A stretch of 64,000 nt of DNA from Nocardioides caldifontis (lineage in GTDB: Bacteria > Actinomycetota > Actinomycetes > Propionibacteriales > Nocardioidaceae), in the NCBI RefSeq assembly GCF_008087345.1, contig NZ_ML701736.1, forward strand, positions 251,187 through 315,186, written 5' to 3'. Under the pieces are notes generated by a model that saw nothing but the letters and a program-made list of their open reading frames with translations, did not search any database and was not told the DNA's origin. Shown here piece after piece: positions 7,948 through 15,252 of the stretch. Numbering within the stretch: the stretch's first letter is position 1; each line of letters opens with the position of its first letter. The translations under genes and the position numbers were made by a program.

Positions 7948-8718
7948 ACGAACGCCCTCACCAGCGGCCCCCACCTCGGCCACCTGCTGGCCGGCGCGCT
8001 CGCGCGCCACCGAAACGACCCGGTGCTCCACGTCGAGGGGCAGGTGCTGACCGGGCAGGAGCTCGGCCGACGAGATCAGCCGCTACGTCGGGGCCTTCGA
8101 GTCGCTGGGGCTGGGTACGGGCAGCGCGGTCGGGATGCTCGCGCTCAACCGTCCCGAGGTGCTCAGCGTGATCGGGGCGGGGCAGATGACGGGGCTCCGG
8201 CGGACGGCGCTCCACCGCTGGGGTCGATCGACGACCACGCCCACGTGCTCGCCGACGGCTACCGGCAGCTCCCCGACGCGACCGCCGAGACGTCCCGCGA
8301 CGGCTGGCTGCGGACCGGCGACGTGGCCCGGGCCGACGAGGACGGGTTCTGGTACCTCGTCGACCGCACCAAGGACATGATCGTCACCGGCGGCTTCAAC
8401 GTCTTCCCGCGAGAGGTCGAGGACGTGGTCGCCGAGCACCCGGCGGTCGCGCAGGTCGGCGTCGTCGGCGTCCCCGACGAGAAGTGGGGCGCGGCGGCGA
8501 CGGCGGTGGTCGTGCTCCGCCAGGGGCACCCCCGGGACGAGGCCTCGGTCGCCACCCTGACCGCCGAGATCCAGGCCGTGGTCAAGGAGCGAAAGGGATC
8601 GGTGCAGGCGCCGAAGCAGGTCGTCGTCACCGAGTCGCTGCCGCTCACGGCTTTGGGGAAGCCGGACAAGAAAGCCCTGCGGGCAGTGTTCTGGGAGGAC
8701 CGCTCCCGCGCCGTCTGA
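7948..8718 (+). pseudogene. Acyl-CoA ligase (FadD family) remnant with two frameshifts and an internal deletion
   Basis: The expected 500-plus-residue AMP-forming ligase is reduced to about 770 bases. Residues VLHVEGQVLTGQEL are in one frame; near 8062 the reading shifts to ADEISRYVGAFESLGLG and SVIGAGQMTGLRRTALH; near 8208 it shifts back to LGSIDDHAHVLAD. The sequence then jumps straight to the C-terminal part: GWLRTGDVARADEDGFWYL, RTKDMIVTGGFNVFPREVE and the terminal-lysine motif LPLTALGKPDKKALR. About 230 central residues, including the AMP-binding P-loop, are absent. The homologous reading has no proper start codon (ACG at 7948 where ATG might have been). The upstream KstR-type operator suggests a steroid-CoA ligase. 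Confidence 0.75.
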
Positions 8719-8748
8719 CCGGCTCGTGTCGGGTGCGGCCCGATCGGG

Positions 8749-8754
8749 TAGGGG
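8749..8754 (+). promoter_or_regulatory. -10-like box (TAGGGG) before the small gene at 8761
   Basis: TAGGGG ends six bases before ATG 8761, the same spacing as other apparently leaderless genes in the window. The last base departs from TANNNT, so support is weak. Confidence 0.3.
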
Positions 8755-8760
8755 ACCGGC

Positions 8761-9003
8761 ATGACGATCCCGGACCCAGACGCAGACTTCGTGCAGCAGG
8801 TCCTCGCCTCCGCACGGCGGCTCCTCGACGCCGAGGGCACCCCGCCGGAGGTCACCGACCTGCAGATCGCCGACGACACCGGCCTCGAGCTCCCCACCGT
8901 GCGTGCCGTGCTCCTCGCCGAGGAGGGCAAGCGGGTGACGATGAACCGCTCGGAGGTGGAGGACGAGCCCTGGGTGGTCGGCCGGGCCGAGCCCCTCGGG
9001 TGA
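8761..9003 (+). CDS. Small hypothetical protein
   Basis: An 80-residue acidic protein that I do not recognise. It looks coding: codon third positions are GC-rich, and it reads from ATG with a sensible globular composition. Residues 10-30 (VQQVLASARRLLDAEGTPPE) and 40-56 (GLELPTVRAVLLAEEGK) could be helices of a small helical domain, perhaps a winged-helix-like fold. No cysteines, signal peptide or membrane segment are present. It lies between the ligase remnant and the LLM-hemerythrin gene and could be co-transcribed with neither. Confidence 0.55.
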   Translation: MTIPDPDADFVQQVLASARRLLDAEGTPPEVTDLQIADDTGLELPTVRAVLLAEEGKRVTMNRSEVEDEPWVVGRAEPLG

Positions 9004-9023
9004 TCCTGGCTCGGGCGTGGCAC

Positions 9024-9045
9024 CCTTGAAGCAACAACTTCAAGG
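9024..9045. promoter_or_regulatory. Operator-like inverted repeat overlapping the ribosome site
   Basis: CCTTGAAG-CAACAA-CTTCAAGG is a perfect 8-base inverted repeat with a 6-base centre. Its right arm overlaps the AAGGAG ribosome-binding site (9042-9047) of the LLM-hemerythrin gene. TTGAAG/CTTCAA dyads of this size are typical of MarR-type operators. In RNA the same dyad would form a hairpin hiding the ribosome site. Which mechanism applies is not visible. Confidence 0.5.
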
Positions 9046-9052
9046 AGACGCG

Positions 9053-10642
9053 ATGCCCGACCTCGGCCACGACCTGCTGTTCGGCACCTTCCTGACGCCG
9101 CGGGCCGACGAGCCCGACCGCGTGGTCGCGCTCGCCCAGCTGACGGAGCAGGCCGGTCTCGACCTCGTCACGGTCCAGGACCACCCCTACCAGGCGCGGT
9201 TCCTCGACACCTGGACGCTGCTCTCCGTGATCGCCGCCCGAACCACCACCGTGCGGGTCGCCCCCAACGTCGCCAACCTGCCGCTGCGGACACCGGCCGT
9301 GCTGGCCCGGAGCGCTGCGAGCCTCGACCTGCTCACCGGCGGGCGGATCGAGCTCGGCCTCGGCGCGGGGGCCTTCTGGGACGCGATCGCGGCGATGGGC
9401 GGTCCACGGCGGACACCGGCCGAGAGCGTCGAGGCCCTCGAGGAGGCCATCGCGGTGATCCGGGGCGTGTGGGACACCAGCGGCCGGTCGGTGCGCGTCG
9501 AGGGCACCCACTACACGGTCAAGGGGGTGCACCCGGGCCCGGCGCCGGCGCACGACGTCGGCATCTGGGTCGGCGCTTACAAGCCGCGGATGCTGCGGCT
9601 CACCGGGCGGCTGGCCGACGGGTGGCTGCCGAGCAGCTCGTACGCCGGCCCCGAGACGCTGCCGGGGATGACCGACGTGCTCGAGGAGGCCGCCCACGCA
9701 GCCGGCCGTGAACCGAAGGACGTGCGGCGGCTCTACAACGTCGACGGCCGGTTCCAGCAGCGGTCCGCCGGCTTCCTCCAGGGGCCGCCCGAGCAGTGGG
9801 CGGAGCAGCTCGCCGAGCTGACCCTCACGGTCGGCACCAGCACCTTCATCCTCGCCGGCGACGACCCCGACGCCATCCGGCGCTTCGGCGCCGAGGTCGC
9901 GCCCGCGGTCCGTGAGCTCGTCGAGTCCGCAAGGGCGGTCGAGCCTGTCGAGACCACCGAGCCTGTCCAGGCCGCACGGGTGGTCGAGCCTGTCGAGACC
10001 ACCGCTCCCGACGAGGTGGTCTCGACAGGCTCGGCCGACGTGAGCGCCTTCCCCGTCGCCCCCACACCCGACGACGGAACGCGGCTCAGCGAGCGGACGG
10101 TCTGGGACGAGAGCACCCGTCCGACCGGGCCGGCGCCGGATCCCGACCGCAGCTACACCCCGCACGAGCAGGCCGCGGGGCAGCACCTCGTCGACGTCCA
10201 CGACCACCTCCGCCAGGAGCTGGCCCAGCTCCGCGACCTGGTCCAGCAGGTGGCGGCCGGCGACGCCGACCCGGGGGTCGCCCGGTCGCACATCGCCACG
10301 ATGACGATCCGTCAGAACCGGTGGACGGTCGGGGCCTACTGCGCGTCGTACTGCCGGGTGGTGACGACGCACCACACGATCGAGGACCGCAGCATGTTCC
10401 CGCACCTGCGCCGCGCCGACCCGCGGCTCGCGCCGGTGATCGACCGGCTCGAGGAGGAGCACCACGCGATCCACGACGTGCTCGAGGAGGTCGACCGCGC
10501 GCTCGTCTCGTTCGTCGCGGGTCCCGAGGGGGTGCGGACCGTGCAGGGAGCGGTCGACCTGCTCAGCGACACGCTGCTGTCGCACCTGTCCTACGAGGAG
10601 CGTGAGCTCGTCGAGCCGCTCGCGCGGCTCGGGTTCGCCTGA
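9053..10642 (+). CDS. LLM-class oxidoreductase fused to a hemerythrin-like domain
   Basis: A 529-residue fusion. Residues 1 to about 300 form a luciferase-like F420/flavin oxidoreductase barrel (start MPDLGHDLLFGTFLTPR; GGRIELGLGAGAFW; IWVGAYKPRM). Residues about 375-529 form a hemerythrin/HHE four-helix domain with candidate iron ligands in VHDHLRQEL, THHTIEDRSMFP and EEEHHAIHD. The two are joined by an odd linker of VEPVETT-type repeats that comes from an inserted palindromic DNA repeat (see 9937-10036). AAGGAG at 9042-9047 supports ATG 9053. A redox enzyme with an oxygen- or NO-sensing or di-iron partner domain is a reasonable inference; the substrate is unknown. Confidence 0.88.
   Translation: MPDLGHDLLFGTFLTPRADEPDRVVALAQLTEQAGLDLVTVQDHPYQARFLDTWTLLSVIAARTTTVRVAPNVANLPLRTPAVLARSAASLDLLTGGRIELGLGAGAFWDAIAAMGGPRRTPAESVEALEEAIAVIRGVWDTSGRSVRVEGTHYTVKGVHPGPAPAHDVGIWVGAYKPRMLRLTGRLADGWLPSSSYAGPETLPGMTDVLEEAAHAAGREPKDVRRLYNVDGRFQQRSAGFLQGPPEQWAEQLAELTLTVGTSTFILAGDDPDAIRRFGAEVAPAVRELVESARAVEPVETTEPVQAARVVEPVETTAPDEVVSTGSADVSAFPVAPTPDDGTRLSERTVWDESTRPTGPAPDPDRSYTPHEQAAGQHLVDVHDHLRQELAQLRDLVQQVAAGDADPGVARSHIATMTIRQNRWTVGAYCASYCRVVTTHHTIEDRSMFPHLRRADPRLAPVIDRLEEEHHAIHDVLEEVDRALVSFVAGPEGVRTVQGAVDLLSDTLLSHLSYEERELVEPLARLGFA
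9937..10036. repeat. Triple palindromic repeat (GGTCGAGCCTGTCGAGACC type) inside a coding sequence
   Basis: Copies lie at 9937-9958 and 9979-10003 in the same orientation and at 10015-10036 inverted, with a partial copy at about 9959-9970. The second and third copies can form a long hairpin. The forward reading gives VEPVETT, and the inverted one gives VVSTGS. This repeat family is, to my knowledge, abundant between genes of Nocardioides and relatives. Here it keeps the frame and forms the linker of a two-domain protein. Confidence 0.85.
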
Positions 10643-10657
10643 GCCCGCCGCGCAGGG

Positions 10658-11439
10658 TCAGCGCCCCTGGAACTCCGGCTTCCGCTTCTCCATGAACGCC
10701 TCCGGGCCCTCCTTGGCGTCGGCGCTGGCGAAGACCCGGGCCCCGACCTCGGCGTCGGCCTTCCAGCAGTCGTCCTCGTGGAGCCCCTCGCTGTCGCGGA
10801 TCGTGCGCAGCACCGCCTGCACGGCGAGTGGGCCGTTGGCGGCGATCGCCTCCGCGATCTCGAGCGCCTTCTCCAGCGCCGTGCCGTCGGGCACCACGTG
10901 GCCGACCAGCCCCAGCTGCTTGGCCTCGTCGGCGCGGACGTGCCGACCGGTCAGCAGCAGCTCCGCCGCCACCGTGTAGGGGATCTGGCGGGGGAGCCGC
11001 ACCGCCGAGCCGCTCAGCGGGTAGAGCCCCCACCGGACCTCGGAGACGCCGAACCGCGCGCTCTGGCCGGCCACCCGGATGTCGGTGGCCTGCAGGATCT
11101 CGGTGCCGCCGGCGATCGCCGGACCCTCGACCGCCGCGACGAGCGGCTTCGTGAGCCGGAACCCCTTGAGCAGGGACTTGATCCGCGACGGGTCGAACCG
11201 CCATCCTCGAACTTCTCGCGCTGGGGTGGCTCTCGGTCATCGCCGAGAGGTCCGCCCCCGCGCAGAACGCACCCCCGGCGCCGGTGAGCACCGCGACCCG
11301 GATCCTCGTTCACGCGGTCCCAGGCGTCGCTCATGATCGCGAGCATCTCGCCGGAGAGGGCGTTGCGCTTCTCGGGCCGGTTCATCGTCACCACGAGCGT
11401 GTGGCCGACCTGCTCGACGAAGGCGTGCGGCTCGGGCAT
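10658..11439 (-). pseudogene. Frameshifted enoyl-CoA hydratase, EchA19-like
   Basis: A crotonase-family gene of normal length (about 260 codons) broken by at least two frameshifts. Frame one gives [20 protein letters not shown] through RVNEDPG (to about 11303). Frame two gives [19 protein letters not shown] second shift between about 11240 and 11190 leads to [39 protein letters not shown] and the intact C-terminus ending [10 protein letters not shown]. The last part closely resembles M. tuberculosis EchA19 (Rv3516), a hydratase of cholesterol side-chain degradation. GGAGGG lies upstream of ATG 11439. The length, 782 bases, is not a multiple of three. Confidence 0.85.
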
Positions 11440-11473
11440 CGGGACCCTCCTGCGGTCCGGTCCGGAGCGGACC

Positions 11474-11605
11474 GTGATCTCGATGCCGGTCGGCCAGATC
11501 GTCGGGTCGATGAGCTCGGTACGTCCGGTCGCCGCGGTCATGGCCGACCTGGTCACCGGCTTCGAGGACACGGTCGCGCGGCTCGACAAGCTCCGCAGCG
11601 CCTGA
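11474..11605 (+). pseudogene. C-terminal remnant of a second nitronate monooxygenase-like protein
   Basis: The forward strand reads [20 protein letters not shown], then [20 protein letters not shown] and a stop at 11603-11605. This fits the C-terminal helix pair of nitronate monooxygenases (GQxxGxxxxVRPVxxVMxxL). No family sequence precedes it; 35 bases upstream is the start of the opposite-strand echA-like gene. The remnant is therefore the tail of a gene whose 5' part was deleted up to the echA promoter region. Identity is moderate. Confidence 0.45.
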
Positions 11606-11608
11606 GGC

Positions 11609-12130
11609 TCACAGCTCGGCGATGCCGCGCTTGTGCAGCTGCGCAAGCTGCCGGTAGCCGGCCGGGTTCGACCGCACCCACTCCTCGGTGGTGCCCGTCA
11701 GCGGGCCCCGCACCTTCGCCGGCTGCCCCATCGCGACCACCTCGTCGGGGAGCTCGGCGCCGGCGGTGACCAGCGACCCGGCGGCCACCAGGGTCCGGCG
11801 GCCGACCACGGCGTCGTCGAGCACCGTCGTCCCGTTGCCGACCAGCGCCTCTTCACCGATCGTCGCGCCGTGGACGACGCAGAGGTGGCCGATCGTGGCG
11901 CCGGGACCGATCTCGCAGCGGCCGCCGGGGCGCGCATGGAGCACGCTGCCGTCCTGCACGTTCGCACCTGCACGCACGACGATCGGGCCGGCATCACCGC
12001 GGAGCACGGCGTTGTACCAGACCGAGGCCTCCTCCTCGACGGTGACGTCGCCGATCAGCACGGCGGTCGGGGCGACGAAGGCGGAGGGCGCGACGGTCGG
12101 GCTGGTGCCCTGGAACGAGTAGAGCGGCAT
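11609..12130 (-). CDS. Gamma-carbonic anhydrase-like hexapeptide-repeat protein
   Basis: A 173-residue left-handed beta-helix protein of the gamma-carbonic anhydrase/YrdA/PaaY group, normally a homotrimer. Hexapeptide repeats run from about residue 12 to 135. The three metal-binding histidines are in place: His65 (VLHARPG), His82 and His87 (GHLCVVHG). Such proteins are carbonic anhydrases or thioesterase-like enzymes; sequence alone does not decide. A TAGCGT -10 box six bases before ATG 12130 suggests a leaderless transcript, divergent from the oxidoreductase at 12180. Confidence 0.88.
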   Translation of the reverse strand: MPLYSFQGTSPTVAPSAFVAPTAVLIGDVTVEEEASVWYNAVLRGDAGPIVVRAGANVQDGSVLHARPGGRCEIGPGATIGHLCVVHGATIGEEALVGNGTTVLDDAVVGRRTLVAAGSLVTAGAELPDEVVAMGQPAKVRGPLTGTTEEWVRSNPAGYRQLAQLHKRGIAEL

Positions 12131-12136
12131 GGCGGC

Positions 12137-12142
12137 ACGCTA
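12137..12142 (-). promoter_or_regulatory. -10 box (TAGCGT) for the leaderless gamma-CA-like gene
   Basis: On the reverse strand TAGCGT ends six bases before ATG 12130. No ribosome-binding site is present between them. Confidence 0.45.
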
Positions 12143-12167
12143 GCCGCACGTCTTCGCGGGCCCGGGC

Positions 12168-12173
12168 TACGGT
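12168..12173 (+). promoter_or_regulatory. -10 box (TACGGT) for the leaderless oxidoreductase gene
   Basis: TACGGT ends six bases before ATG 12180, with no ribosome-binding site. It is divergent from the promoter at 12142-12137, only about 25 bases away. Confidence 0.45.
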
Positions 12174-12179
12174 CGCACC

Positions 12180-13205
12180 ATGCGAGCGATCAGCTACTCC
12201 CGCACGGGATCCCCCGACGTCCTGGTCCTCGAGGACCGACCGGTGCCCGAGCCCGGACCCGGCGAGGTCCTCGTCCGCATCCACCGCTCCGGGGTCAACC
12301 CGACCGACTGGAAGTCGCGCCGCGGCGCGGAGCCCGGCACCCCCGTCGACCCGGCCCAGGTGCCCAACCAGGACGGGGCCGGCGTCGTCGAGGCGGTCGG
12401 TCAGGGGGTGCAGGAGACGTGGCTCGGGCAGCGGGTCTGGGTCTGGGAGGCGGCGTACGGACGGCCCGCCGGCGGCACCGCGCAGGAGTACGCCGCCGTG
12501 CCCGCCCGCCAGGTGGTGCTGCTCCCGGACCACGCGTCGTTCGACCTCGGCGCGGCGCTCGGGATCCCGTTCCTCACCGCGCACCGGTGCCTGACCGTCA
12601 CCGAGGGCGGGCCGAGGCGGCTCGGCCCCGGGACGCTGCAGGGGCGCACGGTGCTCGTCTCCGGCGGGGCGGGTGCAGTGGGCAACGCGGCGATCCAGCT
12701 CGCCCGCTGGTCCGACGCCACCGTGCTGACCACGGTCTCCAGCCCCGAGAAGGCGCACCTGGCCGCGCGGGCGGGTGCGGACCACGTCATCGACTACAAG
12801 CGCCAGGACGTCGTCGCCGAGGTGCGCGCGATCGCCCCGCACGGCGTCGACACGATCGTCGAGGTGGCCGCCGCCGCAAATGCCGAGGTCGACGCCGGCG
12901 TGGTGGGGCAGCACGGCTCGGTCGCGGTGTACGCCGACGACGGTGGCGCGCCCCTCACCTTGCCGGTCCGCCCGCTGATGGTCCCCAACGCCCGCTGGCA
13001 GTTCGTGCTCGTCTACACCGCGCCGGACGGCTGGAAGGAGCAGGCTCTCCAGGACGTCTCGGCCGCGGTCCTCGACGAAGCGGTGGCCATCGGGGAGGAG
13101 GTCGGGCTCCCGGTGCACCACTACCCCCTCGAGCGCACGGCCGACGCGCACGCCGCCGTCGAGGGCGGAGCCGTCGGCAAGGTGCTGGTCGACGTCACCG
13201 ACTGA
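12180..13205 (+). CDS. NADPH:quinone reductase-like zinc-free medium-chain dehydrogenase
   Basis: A 341-residue MDR-superfamily enzyme of the quinone oxidoreductase (zeta-crystallin) type, expected to reduce a quinone or enone with NADPH. The N-terminal GroES-like domain has PNQDGAGVVEAVG. The Rossmann domain has VLVSGGAGAVGNAAIQLARW near residues 157-176. The cysteine cluster of zinc-dependent alcohol dehydrogenases is absent. Its neighbours do not reveal the substrate; a steroid-linked role is possible only by position. The large inverted repeat at 13230-13284 follows the stop and may end the transcript. Confidence 0.88.
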   Translation: MRAISYSRTGSPDVLVLEDRPVPEPGPGEVLVRIHRSGVNPTDWKSRRGAEPGTPVDPAQVPNQDGAGVVEAVGQGVQETWLGQRVWVWEAAYGRPAGGTAQEYAAVPARQVVLLPDHASFDLGAALGIPFLTAHRCLTVTEGGPRRLGPGTLQGRTVLVSGGAGAVGNAAIQLARWSDATVLTTVSSPEKAHLAARAGADHVIDYKRQDVVAEVRAIAPHGVDTIVEVAAAANAEVDAGVVGQHGSVAVYADDGGAPLTLPVRPLMVPNARWQFVLVYTAPDGWKEQALQDVSAAVLDEAVAIGEEVGLPVHHYPLERTADAHAAVEGGAVGKVLVDVTD

Positions 13206-13229
13206 CGGCCTCTCGCCCGGTCATCGCGA

Positions 13230-13284
13230 AACGGGTGACGAACGACGTGTTCAGGCGCTCCTGGGCGGTCGTTCGTCACCCGTT
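13230..13284. repeat. 17-bp perfect inverted repeat with 21-base loop
   Basis: AACGGGTGACGAACGAC at 13230-13246 is repeated as its exact reverse complement at 13268-13284. It follows the oxidoreductase gene by 25 bases and could be its terminator, although no T-run follows. The right arm interrupts the endonuclease-like remnant, which suggests a mobile or REP-like palindrome. Confidence 0.8.
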
Positions 13285-13590
13285 GCCGGCGGGCGGCCGA
13301 GGCTCCTGGCGAGCCGGTGAGCACCGTCGTACTCATGGAGGGCGTTCGTGCCCTCCAGCCACAGGTCGGCCCGCGCGACCTCGTCACCGGCTGCGTCGAG
13401 GAGCACGTACTGCGGCTGCACCGCAATCCCGCAAGCCACGTGGAGGATCCGCGGCAGGGTCTCCCAGGGCGACTCCGATCGACCGTCGGCGAGCTCGAGG
13501 GCCTGGCGCAACGACGGAGCACCGCGTCGACGACGGGCCGCCGAGACCTGCAGCTGGTCCACGAAGCCGCAGCCCGTCACGCACGTGCAA
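13285..13590 (-). pseudogene. Fragment of an endonuclease-domain (DUF559/AbiEi-like) protein
   Basis: The reverse strand reads GAPSLRQALELADGRSESPW, ETLPRILHVACGIAVQPQYV and ADLWLEGTNALHEYDG. This is the pattern of actinobacterial proteins carrying a DUF559-type restriction-endonuclease-like domain, often annotated AbiEi-like. The N-terminal half is missing, and the C-terminus is cut by the inverted repeat at 13230-13284. Its upstream end abuts the ferredoxin remnant on the other strand, repeating the divergent truncated junction seen at 4180. Confidence 0.5.
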
Positions 13591-13592
13591 GG

Positions 13593-13745
13593 CACTGCTC
13601 GGCCTGCGCCTGCATCGTGCTCGACGGCGAGGTCACGATGAAGGCCAACGACGTGCTCGACGACGACGACCTCGTCGACGGCGTCAGGCTCGCCTGCCAG
13701 TCGCTCCCGGTGACCGACACCGTGATGGTCACCTACTCCGGCTGA
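13593..13745 (+). pseudogene. C-terminal [2Fe-2S] ferredoxin-domain remnant, KshB-like
   Basis: Fifty residues, HCSACACIVLDGEVTMKAND then VLDDDDLVDGVRLACQSLPV and TDTVMVTYSG, end at 13745. This is the tail of a plant-type [2Fe-2S] domain: the CxxC pair and the last cysteine (LACQ) are present, but the first cysteine of Cx4CxxC is lost at the break. MKANDVL...LACQxxPV is the pattern of the C-terminal ferredoxin domain of KshB/HmpA-like reductases, the electron donor to 3-ketosteroid 9-alpha-hydroxylase. The FAD and NAD domains (about 280 residues) are absent. Confidence 0.65.
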
Positions 13746-13751
13746 GCCGCC

Positions 13752-15158
13752 TCACGGCAGGCCCAGCGCCTCCTCGAGCTCCTGGAGCGCCTCGCCGCTG
13801 TAGACCGCGACGCGCTGCAGGTGAGGGAGGCTGTCGCGGCACCCGGTGAACCCGATGCAGAAGCAGTCGGCGTTGCTGATGCCGGTGATGTTGAGCGCCT
13901 GGCCGTGGAACAGCAGGGACAGCGGGTAGTACTCCTCCAGCCGCGAGCCGTTGTAGTAGCGGGGCTCCCGCAGCCCGGGCACGTTGGAGACCACCAGGTT
14001 CGCGTCCGGCGGGCCGAGGCCACCGACGCCGAGCACGGCCTGGCCGAGGAAGGGCCCCATCAGCACCGCGGTATAGGTGTCCATCAGCGTCGTGCCGGCC
14101 TCGGGCAGCCGGTCCTTCGCGGCGCGCGTGGACTCGTGGACCACGCGGATCCGATCGAGCGGGTCGGCGATGTCGGTGCCGAGCGAGGCGTAGAGGAAGG
14201 TGATCGAGTTGCCGACCCCCGCGCCGCCCTCGGGCCGCACCGACACCGGGACGTTCGCGGTGAGTGCCGTCGAGGGGAGCGCGCCGAGCTCGTCCAGGTA
14301 GCGGCGCAGGGCGCCACCGACGATCGCCAGGAAGACGTCGTTGATGCTGCCCTCGGCCGCCTTCGCCACGCGCTTGAGCCGGTCGACCTCGTAGATCTGG
14401 GTCGCGAAGCGGCGCGGCGCCTGGATCCGGACGTTGAGCGCCGAGCGGGGCGCCCGGAAGGGGACGGCCCGGTCCCCGACGTGGAGCCCGGTGGCCGACT
14501 CGGCGTACGTCTTGGCAAGCGAGCCGACGACGGAGCGGGCGCTGCGCACGATCGCGAAGGGGTCGAAGCCGTCGTCGAGCTTCTCCTCGCGCTTGCGGTC
14601 GAGGTGCGCCACCCCCGACTGGTCGGGGCCGCTGGTGCCGACCGCCCACGGCGGCAGCATGTCCCGGTCGTCCGGGTCGACCGAGAACATCCGCCGCGCC
14701 AGCCGGACACCCCCGACGCCGTCGATCTGCGAGTGGTGCACCTTCATGTAGAGCGACCACTTGCCGGGCTCGACACCCTCGATGACGTGGCACTCCCACA
14801 GCGGGTAGCGGCGGTCGAGCCGGCTCGTGTGCAGCCGGGAGACCAGCACGCCCAGCTCGCGCTGCCCGCCCGGGCTCGGCACGGCGGAGTGGCGCAGGTG
14901 GTAGTCGAGGTCGATCTCGTCGTCCGTGAGCTCACCCCAGCGGGGGAGCCCCGGCCCTCGCAGCACGTAGTTGAACGGCGGCCGGAAGGTGCGGACGGTC
15001 CGCCAGTGGTTGACCAGGTCCTCGAGGTAGCACTCGTCGGCGTCCTCCGGCATCGAGAACGTCGCCAGCATGCCGACGTGCATCGGGGTGCGCCGCGACT
15101 CCGCGAACAGCCACGCGGCGTCGTTGATCTTGAGGATCCTGCCGGGCAGTCCGAGCAC
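13752..15158 (-). CDS. Wax ester synthase/diacylglycerol acyltransferase (WS/DGAT family)
   Basis: A 468-residue O-acyltransferase that would esterify an acyl-CoA to a fatty alcohol or diacylglycerol, making storage wax esters or triacylglycerol at the membrane. The catalytic HHxxxDG motif is HHSQIDG at residues 141-147, and NDVFLAIVGGALRRYL and the C-terminal NITGISNADCFCIGFTGCRD are typical of the family. GTG 15158 is chosen because AGGAGGAG lies just upstream and the protein then begins with the family's usual short lead (LGLPGRILKINDAAWLF). It is probably transcribed alone. Lipid storage fits an organism that once degraded steroids, but no direct link is visible. Confidence 0.92.
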   Translation of the reverse strand: MLGLPGRILKINDAAWLFAESRRTPMHVGMLATFSMPEDADECYLEDLVNHWRTVRTFRPPFNYVLRGPGLPRWGELTDDEIDLDYHLRHSAVPSPGGQRELGVLVSRLHTSRLDRRYPLWECHVIEGVEPGKWSLYMKVHHSQIDGVGGVRLARRMFSVDPDDRDMLPPWAVGTSGPDQSGVAHLDRKREEKLDDGFDPFAIVRSARSVVGSLAKTYAESATGLHVGDRAVPFRAPRSALNVRIQAPRRFATQIYEVDRLKRVAKAAEGSINDVFLAIVGGALRRYLDELGALPSTALTANVPVSVRPEGGAGVGNSITFLYASLGTDIADPLDRIRVVHESTRAAKDRLPEAGTTLMDTYTAVLMGPFLGQAVLGVGGLGPPDANLVVSNVPGLREPRYYNGSRLEEYYPLSLLFHGQALNITGISNADCFCIGFTGCRDSLPHLQRVAVYSGEALQELEEALGLP

Positions 15159-15252
15159 GCTGCTCCTCCTGGGCTCGAGGGGCTCGCAGTCTCCTACCGC
15201 CCTGCGCTGCTCCGCAAACGACCGCAAACGACGCCGGGCCGTGCGAGTCAGG

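Noticed and set aside
8023-8718. A complete short protein starting at 8023
   Set aside because: About 48 of its early residues come from the wrong frame between two opposite indels; the homologous reading is the broken ligase, so it is listed as a pseudogene.
2867-13745. Explaining all the frameshifts and stubs as sequencing or assembly errors
   Set aside because: More than 50 other genes in the window read cleanly, and the defects cluster in one functional neighbourhood and include large deletions. Local error at single indels cannot be excluded without reads.
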